A DNA stretch of 64,000 bases, taken from contig JBCDAU010000004.1 in the NCBI GenBank assembly GCA_039185015.1, positions 143,758-207,757 of the forward strand, given 5' to 3'. The translations under genes and the position numbers were made by a program. Source of the DNA: JBCBSZ01 sp039185015 (GTDB taxonomy: Bacteria; Actinomycetota; Acidimicrobiia; Acidimicrobiales; Poriferisodalaceae). Position 1 is the stretch's first letter. Every line of letters starts with the position of its first letter. The notes beneath the pieces were generated by a model that saw only the letters and a program-made list of their open reading frames with translations, had not been told where the DNA came from and ran no database searches. Below, one piece after another: positions 1 to 7,326 of the stretch.

Positions 1-1413
1 GGGACGGGCATGACCGACGCGCCGGTGGCCGCCGCAGCGAGGAACGCCGACGAGTCCGAAGCGCGACGTGCTCACCACGACGAGCTGAGCGAGGTGCTCG
101 TCGAGGTCGAGACGCTCTTCGACGATCTCGATGCGGTCGTCGATGCCGAACGATCGGAGAAGCAGCGACTCGGCGAGCAGCTCGAGGAGCTGCCGGAGGC
201 GACCGTCTCGCTGCGCCGGGTCGCGGACGAGGCCGCGAGCCAGGGCTGGATCGTCGATCGGGTCCTCACCGAGGCCGGCCGGGCCGAGGACCTCACGGCG
301 ACGGCCAAGGGCCTCGTCGCTGACCGCCGCTTCGACTCCGCAGAGCAGCCCGCCGCCGAGGCGATGGCGACCATCGAAGCGGCCCGCCGCTGGCTTGCCG
401 GACGCGCCGAGCTCGCCGAGCAGGCCCGCGTCGACCGTGCCGAGCTGACCTCCCACCGGGTCGACCTCGTCGACGATCTCACCCACGCCCGCCGCGTCCT
501 GGCCGCGCTCGAAGCCGACCATGCGCTTCGCTCCTTCGCCGACCACGCCGACCTGCCGACCTGGGGTGACCGTCAGCTGTCCCGCTTCGACGAGCTGCTC
601 GGCACGGCGCAGGTGTTGAGCGGCGCCGACCAGCAGCAGTTCGAGCAGGCCCTCGGCCGCCTCACCGATGCCGAACGGGTCGCCGAATCGATCAGCGAGC
701 GCATCGCCGCCCTGGACCAACTGGACCACGACCTCCGCGAAGCCGAGCGGAGCGCACCGCAGGCGATCACGTCCGCCACGACCAGCGTGCGCGGCGCCGA
801 GCGATTCATCACCGCCCATGCCGCCGACCTCCCGGGGTGGGAGGAGCGGCTCGAGCCGATCTCGGAGGACCTCCGCTCGGCGGTCGACGAGGTCAAGCGA
901 CTCGACGTCCACTGGCTCGCGGCGCTCACCGCGGCCGAGCGGGCGCAGGCCGCCGCCGACCGCCTCCGGTCCGAGGCATCGGATCGCGTCGACGAGGTCC
1001 GCGCCGCTCGTCGACGGGTCGCCGAGCTCGAGACCGACCTCGAGGCCAGGGCCGACGCGCTCGAGCGCTACCTGGCGAAGCACCATGGCGACATCCGCCC
1101 CGGAGTCGATGCCGTCGTCGCGACCACCCGGGCCGCGCTCGACGAGACCGACGGCGACCCGGTCGAGCAGATCGCCCGCCTCCAGGCCGCGGCCGAGACG
1201 ATGACCCAGGCCGAGGACGACGCCAACTCCGATGTCGCCGACGCCCAGCGCCGCCGCGAGCGGCGGGGCGGCATGATCATGGTCGGCGGCGGCTGGCCCG
1301 GCGGGTTCAGCGGTGGCGGCTTCGGCGGCGGCGGTGGCTTCGGCGGCGGCGGCTTCGGTGGTGGGGGCTTCGGTGGAGGCGGAGGTCTCGGGGGTGGCGG
1401 CGGTTCGTGGTGA
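1..1413 (+). CDS. C-terminal part of a TPM-domain-type coiled-coil protein, 5' end off the window
   Basis: The frame is open to the left edge, so the ATG at position 10 may be internal and the N-terminus unseen. The visible ~467 residues are long charged, alanine-rich helices (coiled coil, about residues 15-415) followed by a glycine-rich tail of GGGFGG repeats ending in GGSW. Helices followed by a Gly-rich tail resemble actinobacterial TPM-domain membrane proteins of the Rv2345 type, whose signal peptide, TPM domain and membrane helix would lie upstream. That family placement is an inference from architecture. Its TGA overlaps the GTG of the serine hydrolase gene by 4 bp, suggesting translational coupling. 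Confidence 0.6.
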   Translation, partial: GTGMTDAPVAAAARNADESEARRAHHDELSEVLVEVETLFDDLDAVVDAERSEKQRLGEQLEELPEATVSLRRVADEAASQGWIVDRVLTEAGRAEDLTATAKGLVADRRFDSAEQPAAEAMATIEAARRWLAGRAELAEQARVDRAELTSHRVDLVDDLTHARRVLAALEADHALRSFADHADLPTWGDRQLSRFDELLGTAQVLSGADQQQFEQALGRLTDAERVAESISERIAALDQLDHDLREAERSAPQAITSATTSVRGAERFITAHAADLPGWEERLEPISEDLRSAVDEVKRLDVHWLAALTAAERAQAAADRLRSEASDRVDEVRAARRRVAELETDLEARADALERYLAKHHGDIRPGVDAVVATTRAALDETDGDPVEQIARLQAAAETMTQAEDDANSDVADAQRRRERRGGMIMVGGGWPGGFSGGGFGGGGGFGGGGFGGGGFGGGGGLGGGGGSW

Positions 1414-2711
1414 GCTCGCTCGCCGATGAGGTCCGCGATCTCCTGGCTCGGCGAGCGCCCGAGCTCGGCGTGCCCGGTGTCGTCGTCGGCGTGGTCGACG
1501 GCGACGAGACCGCGGTCGTGGCCCACGGCCACCCCGCGGTCGATGATCCCCGAGCGGTCGACGGGACGACGCTGTTCCAGATCGGTTCGGTCTCGAAGCC
1601 GCTGACCGCGCTGGTCGTCGGCTCGCTGGTCGCCGAGGACCGTCTCGACCTCGATGCCCCGATCACCGACCTGCTCCCTGCCTCGTCGTTGCCGGCTGCG
1701 ACGATCCGTGACCTGCTCACCCATCGCGTGGGGATCGACGGCGATGCGCTGCTCAGCCGACCGCCCGCCGTCGCGACCCCGGCCGGTGCTGTCGACGCGC
1801 TCGCTGGTGCCGACCCGCTCGGCGCCCCCGGCGGGCCGTTCTCCTACTCCAACGCCGCCTTCTCGGTGCTCGGCCGGATCGTCGAGGTCGTCGACGACCG
1901 ACCCTTCGCCGAGTCGCTCCGGCGGCGCCTGACGCGTCCACTCCGGATGCGCCGCACCGTCACGACCGCCGACGAGGCGATCGCGCACACGGTCGCCCTC
2001 CCCCACGACTCGGCGGGCGGCTCCCCGCAGCCCGTCCCGGGTGGGATGGGGTGGCAGCCGCGATGGGAGCTCGGCGCCCACGACGTCGCCCCGGCCGGCG
2101 TCATCTCGTGCGCCGACGACCTCGTCGCGCTGCTCGTGTCGCTGCTCGGCGGAGACCGCCGGCCGGTCCCGGACGAGATCGTCCATGACCAGTGGTCGCC
2201 GATCGCTCCGGTGACCAGCGACGAGTCGATCGGTCTGGGTTGGCTCGTCCGGGGGACCGACGACGAGCGCCTGGTCTGGCACCCCGGCGTGACCGCCGGG
2301 TACTGCTCGGTGCTGGCGCTGCTCCCCGAACGGCGGCGCGGGTGGGTCGTGCTGACCAACGGAACCGCAGGCGGTCGCCTGCACCGAGACGTCGGCGAGC
2401 TGCTCGGAGCGCCCACCCCTCCACCGACCGGAGCGGCGCAGGTGCCTCCCCCGTCGATCGAGGGCACGTACGTCGGGGGTCTCGGCAGGACGACGGTCGA
2501 GGTGGTGGACGACGAGGTGCTCCTCACCCACGACCCACTCGACGACGGGCGCTGGCAGCCGTTCCCCGACGCTCCGGTGCGGCTCCGCTGCCACGGCGAT
2601 GAGCTCCGCGGCGTCGACGCCGGCGGCGGCCCGGTCGTCGTGCCGTTCGGCGGCGACGACGAGGTGTCGTGGCTGCGCTGGGGACGCCGGCTTCGAGTCC
2701 GCCCCAGGTGA
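1410..2711 (+). CDS. serine hydrolase, class C beta-lactamase/penicillin-binding-protein-like
   Basis: A 433-residue protein of the beta-lactamase-related (AmpC/esterase EstB/DD-peptidase) family. The nucleophile motif SVSK is at residues 60-63 (Ser60, Lys63), the Tyr motif YSN at 146-148, and the family's DLLTHRVG segment near 101. A C-terminal beta-rich extension of about 100 residues follows the catalytic domain. No signal peptide is evident, so a cytosolic esterase or peptidase role is as likely as cell-wall work. The GTG start was chosen because it overlaps the upstream stop in a GTGA junction; a GTG one codon earlier is equally possible. Confidence 0.85.
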   Translation: MSSLADEVRDLLARRAPELGVPGVVVGVVDGDETAVVAHGHPAVDDPRAVDGTTLFQIGSVSKPLTALVVGSLVAEDRLDLDAPITDLLPASSLPAATIRDLLTHRVGIDGDALLSRPPAVATPAGAVDALAGADPLGAPGGPFSYSNAAFSVLGRIVEVVDDRPFAESLRRRLTRPLRMRRTVTTADEAIAHTVALPHDSAGGSPQPVPGGMGWQPRWELGAHDVAPAGVISCADDLVALLVSLLGGDRRPVPDEIVHDQWSPIAPVTSDESIGLGWLVRGTDDERLVWHPGVTAGYCSVLALLPERRRGWVVLTNGTAGGRLHRDVGELLGAPTPPPTGAAQVPPPSIEGTYVGGLGRTTVEVVDDEVLLTHDPLDDGRWQPFPDAPVRLRCHGDELRGVDAGGGPVVVPFGGDDEVSWLRWGRRLRVRPR

Positions 2712-2745
2712 CGTGCCCGAAACACCGGGCTGCGACACTGACCCC

Positions 2746-3906
2746 ATGAGAGTCGACGCCAACTACTACGGATCGGTCCCGATGCCTGACGCCGGGGCGG
2801 GTGACCCCGCTCCGGTCGACCGCCGGTACGGCAACGACGACTACATCGCCTGCTACGACAACCTGACCCACTGGGCCAAGACGATGGACCGGCTCGGCTA
2901 CGACACGATGTGGCTGACCGAGCACCACTTCCAGTACGAGGGCTACGAGGTCACGCCGAACCTGATCCTGTTCGGTCTGCACCTCGCGAAGGAGACCGAG
3001 CGGCTCCGGCTCGGCCAGATGTTCAACGTGGTCCCGCAGTGGCACCCGCTGCGCCTCGCCGAGGACGCGGCGATGGCCCAGATCGTCACGGGCGACCGCA
3101 TGCAGTTCGGTGTCGGCCGCGGGACCGTGCCCAGGGAGGCGCAGTCGCTCGGTGGGGTCGTCGCCTCGGGCGACAACGAGATGTCCAAGGAGCTCGACCG
3201 GGTCAACCGGGAGATCTTCGAGGAGTCGATGGAGATCATCCGGTCGGCGTGGTGGAACGAGCGCTTCTCGTTCAGCGGCAAGCACTTCACCCTGCCGCCT
3301 CCCGGCATCCCCGACCGTGGCTCCACGGTGAAGGACCTCACGCTGGTCCCGAAGCCGATCGCCCCGATCGACATCTGGCAGGCCGTCACCTCGCCCCCGA
3401 CCCTGGACTACTGCGCCCGGGTCCGGCACCACGGGGTCATGCCGGCTCGCGGCCCGGCCAAGACCAAGCAGTGGTGGGACCTCTTCGGCGAGAAGGCCGC
3501 CGAGAACGGCTGGGACCTGGCCCCCGGGGAGGCCCGCTGCCTGGCGATCAATTGCCACATCGGACGCACTCGCGAGGAGGCCATGGCGACCGGGCGGGAC
3601 CCGCACGACGAGTGGGTGAAGTTCCTGGCGCCGTACGGCCGGTTCCGGTCCTACGACATGCCCGACGGGAGCGAGCCACCCTTCGGCCACCGCCCGCCGC
3701 TCGAGGACTCGATGGACCAGCAGATCATGGCGATCGGCTCGATCGACGAAGTCGTCGACATGCTCGGCACCTACCAGGACCTGCTCGACCTGCAGCACAT
3801 CGTGCTGTTCTTCGACATGCCCGGCATCGAGACCGAGCAGATGGACGAGCAGCTGTCGATGATGGCCGAGGACGTCCTCCCCCAGCTCGGCGTCCGGCTG
3901 GGCTGA
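2746..3906 (+). CDS. LLM-class flavin-dependent oxidoreductase
   Basis: A 386-residue luciferase-like monooxygenase (bacterial luciferase fold, FMN or F420 dependent). Family features include the early TEHHF segment around residue 60, a LRLGQMF-type strand, and GVGRGT near 123-128. The substrate is not predictable. The ATG was chosen because upstream codons in this frame read as the preceding gene's shadow and a GACACT box lies 6 nt before the ATG, like other leaderless starts in this window. A second, distant LLM paralogue sits at 58.6 kb. Confidence 0.88.
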   Translation: MRVDANYYGSVPMPDAGAGDPAPVDRRYGNDDYIACYDNLTHWAKTMDRLGYDTMWLTEHHFQYEGYEVTPNLILFGLHLAKETERLRLGQMFNVVPQWHPLRLAEDAAMAQIVTGDRMQFGVGRGTVPREAQSLGGVVASGDNEMSKELDRVNREIFEESMEIIRSAWWNERFSFSGKHFTLPPPGIPDRGSTVKDLTLVPKPIAPIDIWQAVTSPPTLDYCARVRHHGVMPARGPAKTKQWWDLFGEKAAENGWDLAPGEARCLAINCHIGRTREEAMATGRDPHDEWVKFLAPYGRFRSYDMPDGSEPPFGHRPPLEDSMDQQIMAIGSIDEVVDMLGTYQDLLDLQHIVLFFDMPGIETEQMDEQLSMMAEDVLPQLGVRLG

Positions 3907-3945
3907 GCTGCAGCCCACCGGCCCTCCGCTCACCGAAGAGGGAGA

Positions 3946-4302
3946 TCAAGTCGGCTCGACGCGCCTGTCCCCTGAGTGCTTCCACCGGCGAGAGGACTCG
4001 AGGAGTCTGGCGACGTCTTCGAGTCCGAAGCCGAGCTGCTCTTCCAGAGTTGCTCTACTCACGCCGTGTGGATAGCCGTTCAGGTTGTTCGCAGCGCTCA
4101 CCCCGGCGGCCTCTTGCTCCGCTGAGAGCGGTTCCTCGACCTCACCGGACTGAGGATCGGACGGCCAGGCATCGGCGAGTGCACGCATCTCTTCACGAGA
4201 CATGCCCATGAGGGTGGCGAACTCCCAATCGGGGAAGTACGGACCGTCGACGGCCAGCCGAAGACAGCTCCCGAGTAGCTCGATGTCACGGGGCTCCCAC
4301 AC
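3946..4302 (-). CDS. hypothetical protein
   Basis: A 118-residue acidic, probably cytosolic protein with no recognised domain. It is Trp/Leu-rich at the N-terminus (WEPRDIELLG) with predicted helices and no membrane segment. It is the last gene of the minus-strand toxin-antitoxin island, 82 bp downstream of the RelE-like toxin gene. The GTG start is uncertain: the frame stays open upstream with plausible codons (YGILRAVWEP), so the protein may be longer. Confidence 0.6.
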   Translation of the reverse strand: MWEPRDIELLGSCLRLAVDGPYFPDWEFATLMGMSREEMRALADAWPSDPQSGEVEEPLSAEQEAAGVSAANNLNGYPHGVSRATLEEQLGFGLEDVARLLESSRRWKHSGDRRVEPT

Positions 4303-4384
4303 AGCGCGCAGGATGCCATACCCGCCGGGGGGCCATGAGCGGCGTACGGATCGTCCGAACGGCTCGGCCCTGAGCGGCGCCTCG

Positions 4385-4678
4385 TCAGGGGAACTCGTCC
4401 GTCCAGATGTCGATGAGGTAGATCACGATCGCGCCATCGCGAGGATCGCCGATGTCGTCAACACCGAACAGGTGGAAGCCAGCGACGGAACGGCCGTGAA
4501 CGGTCAGTCGTCTCCCTGGACCGTGGGGCACCGAGACCTCATCCCATGTGGCCGGATCCTCGCCCAACGTCTCGAGCACCGGTCGAAGGTCGACCCGCTT
4601 GAACTCCGCAGCTCGATCAGCAGAAAGCTGCCGATCGATGTCTTCCAGCGCAGCGTCGGCGAGGCGTACGGCCCTCAA
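4385..4678 (-). CDS. probable RelE/ParE-like type II toxin
   Basis: A 97-residue protein with an N-terminal helix (AALEDIDRQLS), then beta strands with GPGRRLTVHGR and a hydrophobic closing strand (GAIVIYLIDIW). Size, two-gene arrangement and fold pattern suggest a RelE/ParE-superfamily mRNA interferase or gyrase inhibitor; the exact subfamily is not recognised. The start is a TTG whose bases overlap the antitoxin's TGA (TTGA, 4 bp), which strongly suggests coupled translation behind the small antitoxin. Confidence 0.55.
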   Translation of the reverse strand: MRAVRLADAALEDIDRQLSADRAAEFKRVDLRPVLETLGEDPATWDEVSVPHGPGRRLTVHGRSVAGFHLFGVDDIGDPRDGAIVIYLIDIWTDEFP

Positions 4679-4833
4679 CCGCGACGCAGCGCCCTGTCGA
4701 TCGCGGCCTGGTGTTCGTCGGCTGAACGGCGGCGGAGCGCGTCCTCAGCAGCTGGGGAGAGCGGTTCGTCAGCTCGGTGGAAGCGGACCGGCGGCTCGGC
4801 AGCTTCCTCGATCTCTTGCCGTGCGGACTCCAT
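4675..4833 (-). CDS. short antitoxin-like protein (52 aa)
   Basis: A short reading frame starting MESARQEIEEAAEPP and ending in a basic tail RALRRG. It is charged and helical, the right size and position for the antitoxin of the RelE-like toxin it overlaps by 4 bp. No DNA-binding motif can be named. A TAACGT box lies 6 nt before the ATG and a GAGG immediately precedes it, so both leaderless and SD-driven initiation are possible. The assignment rests on gene arrangement rather than on recognised homology. Confidence 0.5.
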   Translation of the reverse strand: MESARQEIEEAAEPPVRFHRADEPLSPAAEDALRRRSADEHQAAIDRALRRG

Positions 4834-4839
4834 GGCCTC

Positions 4840-4845
4840 ACGTTA
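4840..4845 (-). promoter_or_regulatory. putative -10 box (TAACGT) of the RelE-like TA pair
   Basis: TAnnnT hexamer with a 6 nt spacer to the antitoxin ATG, the same geometry seen at many starts in this window. Confidence 0.4.
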
Positions 4846-4855
4846 GACGCCGGGT

Positions 4856-5038
4856 GTGACACCCACCGATGCCAGGCTCAACTGGTCGGCGACTCGACCG
4901 GGTGACGAGGTCATCATCCGCGTCGGCCTCCCGACCCCCGCGTCACGGGCTCGCTGGCAGGTTCCTCGTCGGGCGTGCCCGGCCGCTCGCTCAACACTGA
5001 ACGAGGCTCAGCCCGCCATCAGGGGATTGGCAACGTGA
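4856..5038 (+). pseudogene. possible N-terminal remnant of a GNAT acetyltransferase
   Basis: A GTG-initiated frame begins TPTDARLNWSATRPGDEVIIR, resembling the short N-terminal domain (ARPGDxVxxR) that precedes some actinobacterial N-acetyltransferases. Similarity stops after about 27 codons, no acetyl-CoA-binding domain follows, and the frame runs into the opposite-strand vapC. It may be a fragment left beside the toxin-antitoxin island, or coincidence. Confidence 0.2.
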
Positions 5039-5433
5039 AGTCCGAGTCGACCGGCCGCATCGCACAGGTCCTCGTCGGCGCTGCTGAGGACAGTGGCGCC
5101 GATCAGCACCGCGGCGGCGAGGCGGACCACGTCATAGCCCCGGAGTGCCTCGGCATCGGCGAGATCGGCGGCAATGAGGATCAGCTCCTCGTTCACCTCC
5201 ACGATGTAGAGGTCGTCGACCAGCACGTCGACGTTCTCGCGCGCCTCGGCGTGCTGCTCGGCGGTGAGTCGCCGTCCCCGCTTCGCCGCTGCGAGCGCAG
5301 CGCTCGACTCGACGACGATGAGTGCGACCGAGGCGACGGCGTCAGCCGACGTCCAGATCGTGTCGGCGCGATCCGATCCATCCTCGTCGATGACGAGCTT
5401 CAGCAGCGTGGAGGTCTCGACGTAGGTGATCAT
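5008..5433 (-). CDS. vapC: VapC-type PIN-domain toxin
   Basis: A 141-residue PIN-domain ribonuclease. The N-terminal strand reads MITYVETSTLLKL, with Glu in place of the usual first metal-binding Asp; this Glu variant also occurs in the VapC superfamily. An internal acidic residue (IVVESSAAL) and a C-terminal cluster (SSADEDLCDAA) complete the likely metal site. It starts 12 nt after the stop of its Phd-like antitoxin gene. VapC toxins are Mg2+-dependent RNases held inactive by VapB. Confidence 0.85.
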   Translation of the reverse strand: MITYVETSTLLKLVIDEDGSDRADTIWTSADAVASVALIVVESSAALAAAKRGRRLTAEQHAEARENVDVLVDDLYIVEVNEELILIAADLADAEALRGYDVVRLAAAVLIGATVLSSADEDLCDAAGRLGLHVANPLMAG

Positions 5434-5445
5434 CCCGTGCAGGGA

Positions 5446-5727
5446 TCAGCGTCGTTGCTCAGCCACGAGGTCGCTCACCGGGCCGTCCGGGTTGATGCGG
5501 CGCCTCGGTACGTGACGCTCGCGACGAGCGGGTGCACGGACCACTCCTGCGGCCACGAGGTCCGCCAAGCGGTCCTCGGAGGCGTCGACCGATGAGAGAC
5601 GAGCGACGGGTCGTCCTCGGTCGGTCACGATCACTTCCTCCCCGGCTCGAACACGGTCGATGTACTTGCTCAGACCGTTCTTGAGGTCGCGGATCCCGAC
5701 CTCAACTCGACGAGTAGCTACATTCAC
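5446..5727 (-). CDS. vapB: VapB/Phd-YefM-type antitoxin
   Basis: A 93-residue antitoxin. The N-terminal DNA-binding region VGIRDLKNGLSKYIDRVRAGEEV is characteristic of Phd/YefM antitoxins, followed by VTDRGRPVARL; the basic C-terminal tail would wrap the toxin. The GTG start was preferred to an upstream start because homology begins there and repeat sequences surround it. It lies 28 nt after the broken vapC and 12 nt before its own vapC, so it could share a transcript with the upstream modules. Confidence 0.8.
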   Translation of the reverse strand: MNVATRRVEVGIRDLKNGLSKYIDRVRAGEEVIVTDRGRPVARLSSVDASEDRLADLVAAGVVRAPARRERHVPRRRINPDGPVSDLVAEQRR

Positions 5728-5746
5728 GCCACATTTGTAGCCACAT
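5714..5746 (-). promoter_or_regulatory. paired 10-bp repeats, likely vapBC operator
   Basis: On the minus strand ATGTGGCTAC and ATGTAGCTAC (9 of 10 identical) are spaced 23 bp centre to centre across the vapB start. GTAGCTAC is itself palindromic. Phd-type antitoxins usually repress their own promoter by binding such repeats. Confidence 0.45.
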
Positions 5747-5755
5747 CCGTGCCCG

Positions 5756-6193
5756 TCAAACGCCACCCGGGCCTGAGCCATCCTCGAAGGGGTCCAGGAC
5801 GTCCGCCCCGGTGTTCGCCACGTCCTGCGCGTTGCGGGTGACCAGCACGAGGTCGTGCTCCAGCGCGGTCGCGGAGAGGAGCCCGTCGACGACCGGCAGC
5901 GGATCGGGCACGTTCATCTGCGCCCACCGCTCGGCGATCGGTGTCGTGATCGGGAGGAACCGGTCGCCGAAGTCGCTGGCGATCGACTCGAGCCGCGTCC
6001 CGATGGCTTCCCGACAGCTGGATCCCGGCGACCGACCAAGAGCACGCCACGGCGGAGTTCACCGATGGTCAGCACGGAGAGCCACAAGTCCGAGGAGGCG
6101 TGGGCATCGAACCGGCGCAGGACCGACCCGGTTGCCCCGGTCGCCCTTGCGGAGCTCCGAGACGACGTTGGTGTCGAGCAGGTGGCCCGTCAC
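5756..6193 (-). pseudogene. vapC: VapC-like PIN toxin broken by two compensating indels
   Basis: Three segments together make a standard ~145-residue VapC. Frame 0 gives TGHLLDTNVVSELRKGDRG; a shifted frame gives LWLSVLTIGELRRG; the original frame returns at REAIGTRLES and runs through VVDGLLSATALEHDLVLVTRN to the stop. One extra base near the GGGTCGG run and one missing base near GTCGGGAA explain the shifts, and the unshifted middle hits a TGA. The PIN acidic residues (LDTN, IGEL, VVDG) all survive. It is either a decayed toxin or two sequencing errors. It overlaps its antitoxin gene by 4 bp (GTGA). Confidence 0.75.
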
Positions 6194-6417
6194 AGCTCCA
6201 CATCGCGCGGAAGGTCGCCGTGCCGCTCGAAGTCGGCGCCCACACCGACGTCCGGGATCTCTCGGAGACGGCGTGCGAAGGCGTCGTTGTCGTCGCGCAG
6301 CGCTCGACGAAGGATCTCGCGATGGGCTTCCTCTGCGGAGCAGCCCAACTCGGCCGCCCGGCGCCTCAGACGGGCGACGAGGTCGTCGTCCAGGTTGCGC
6401 ACGATCAACTGGCCCAC
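6190..6417 (-). CDS. vapB: FitA/VapB-like ribbon-helix-helix antitoxin
   Basis: A 75-residue protein starting GQLIVRNLDDDLVARLRRRA, the ribbon-helix-helix signature of FitA-like antitoxins, with AEEAHREILRRAL as the second helix and an acidic C-terminal toxin-binding tail. GGAGG lies about 6 nt before the GTG. It begins 2 nt after the stop of the upstream vapC, so this module and the previous one appear to form one operon. Its cognate vapC is broken, leaving a possibly orphan antitoxin. Confidence 0.8.
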   Translation of the reverse strand: MGQLIVRNLDDDLVARLRRRAAELGCSAEEAHREILRRALRDDNDAFARRLREIPDVGVGADFERHGDLPRDVEL

Positions 6418-6419
6418 TT

Positions 6420-6848
6420 CTACCTCCGGGGGCTTGATATCGGTGATGTCAGAGCGGAGAGATCCCAGTCCGACCGCACCCGTCTGCGGCGGCAGCTCCA
6501 GATCGCCTGCGTCCCGACGCCGAGCGGTGATCGATCGGTCGCCGCGATGATCAGGTCGTGCGCGCCGCGAGGTCGACCGGCTCGGCGAACGGCAACCAGC
6601 CGGCTGGCGTGCCGGAGCCCGACGGGTTCGTCGTCGGGCAGGACCGGGATCGACGCAGCGATGGTCTCGACGTCGGCCTGGCGTCCCGCTCGCCGACGGC
6701 CTGATGCCAGTTCCACACCAACGGTCAACTCAGCAAGGGTGATGGCCGCGATCGCAACGTCATCGTCGTCATGGATCACGTCATCGAGCTCGGCGGCGCC
6801 GCGTTCGGCGTCCACCGGGAACGTCGTGTCGAGCAGCAGCAGGATCAC
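6420..6848 (-). CDS. vapC: VapC-type PIN-domain toxin with divergent C-terminus
   Basis: A 142-residue PIN toxin. The first metal Asp is in LLLLDTTFPVD, the conserved Glu in ITLAELTVGVEL, and the third acidic site in RPRGAHDLIIAATD. After AATD the sequence departs from the usual TDxxxFxxLPGV end and becomes Arg/Ser-rich, which may reflect C-terminal drift or a late frameshift. The GTG start overlaps the antitoxin TGA by 4 bp (GTGA). Confidence 0.75.
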   Translation of the reverse strand: MILLLLDTTFPVDAERGAAELDDVIHDDDDVAIAAITLAELTVGVELASGRRRAGRQADVETIAASIPVLPDDEPVGLRHASRLVAVRRAGRPRGAHDLIIAATDRSPLGVGTQAIWSCRRRRVRSDWDLSALTSPISSPRR

Positions 6849-7087
6849 GGGCGGCTCTCGACCTCGAACAGATCGCGAACCTCCTCGAGATCGTCTGCCC
6901 AACCCTCGTCCGGGTGGTGCTGACGGATGAGGGCCTTCACGTCGACCCCCCGGCCCTGCATCACGGGCTCGATGTGAGCGACGGCCTTACCGCGACGCGT
7001 GATCGTGTATCGCTCGCCCCGGTGCTCGACTGCATCGAGAAGATCGGCGAACCTGCGGGCCGCCTCCGTTGCCGTGACCTCGGACAT
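6845..7087 (-). CDS. vapB: Phd/YefM-type antitoxin
   Basis: An 80-residue antitoxin starting SEVTATEAARRFADLLDAV with YTITRRGKAVAHIEP, the classic prevent-host-death/YefM DNA-binding fold; residues about 50-80 are acidic and would bind the toxin. It is the first gene of the TA run and has its own palindromic operator 3 nt before the ATG. Translation is coupled to vapC by a 4 bp overlap. Confidence 0.85.
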   Translation of the reverse strand: MSEVTATEAARRFADLLDAVEHRGERYTITRRGKAVAHIEPVMQGRGVDVKALIRQHHPDEGWADDLEEVRDLFEVESRP

Positions 7088-7090
7088 GCG

Positions 7091-7105
7091 ATCAGATCAT
7101 CTGAT
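7091..7105 (-). promoter_or_regulatory. palindromic operator before the vapB start
   Basis: Perfect 7-bp inverted repeat (ATCAGAT / ATCTGAT) around one central base, 3 nt upstream of the ATG. It is unusually A/T-rich for this genome and is positioned for autorepression of the TA operon. Confidence 0.55.
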
Positions 7106-7239
7106 TTAGCGCTCCGAGCGCGTCACGCGAGGGCCTGGTACATCCAGACCGCCGAGACCTCGATCCCCGACCCACGAGCCCGGCCCGGCGGGCCCACCTG
7201 CGCATCGCCACACCCCTCGGACCGGACCCCGGACGCGAA

Positions 7240-7271
7240 GCAGCGCCGCCCGGGGAGCCGGACGGCGCTGC
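7240..7271 (-). terminator. hairpin downstream of whiB (distal)
   Basis: Perfect 9-bp stem (GCAGCGCCG / CGGCGCTGC) with a 14-nt loop, between the whiB stop and the divergent TA promoter. No T-tract, as is usual in high-GC actinobacteria. Confidence 0.4.
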
Positions 7272-7296
7272 CTCGATCGAGTGCAGTTGAGGTGTT

Positions 7297-7318
7297 CGGC
7301 CGGTCAGCGGACCGGCCG
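7297..7318 (-). terminator. hairpin downstream of whiB (proximal)
   Basis: Perfect 9-bp stem (CGGCCGGTC / GACCGGCCG) with a 4-nt loop, 8 nt after the whiB stop; likely an intrinsic terminator of whiB. Confidence 0.5.
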
Positions 7319-7326
7319 GGGCTCGC

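Noticed and set aside
1068..2762. 564-codon minus-strand frame with a poly-proline stretch
   Set aside because: The proline run is the antisense of the Gly-rich tail of the plus-strand protein; no promoter, ribosome-binding site or family match.
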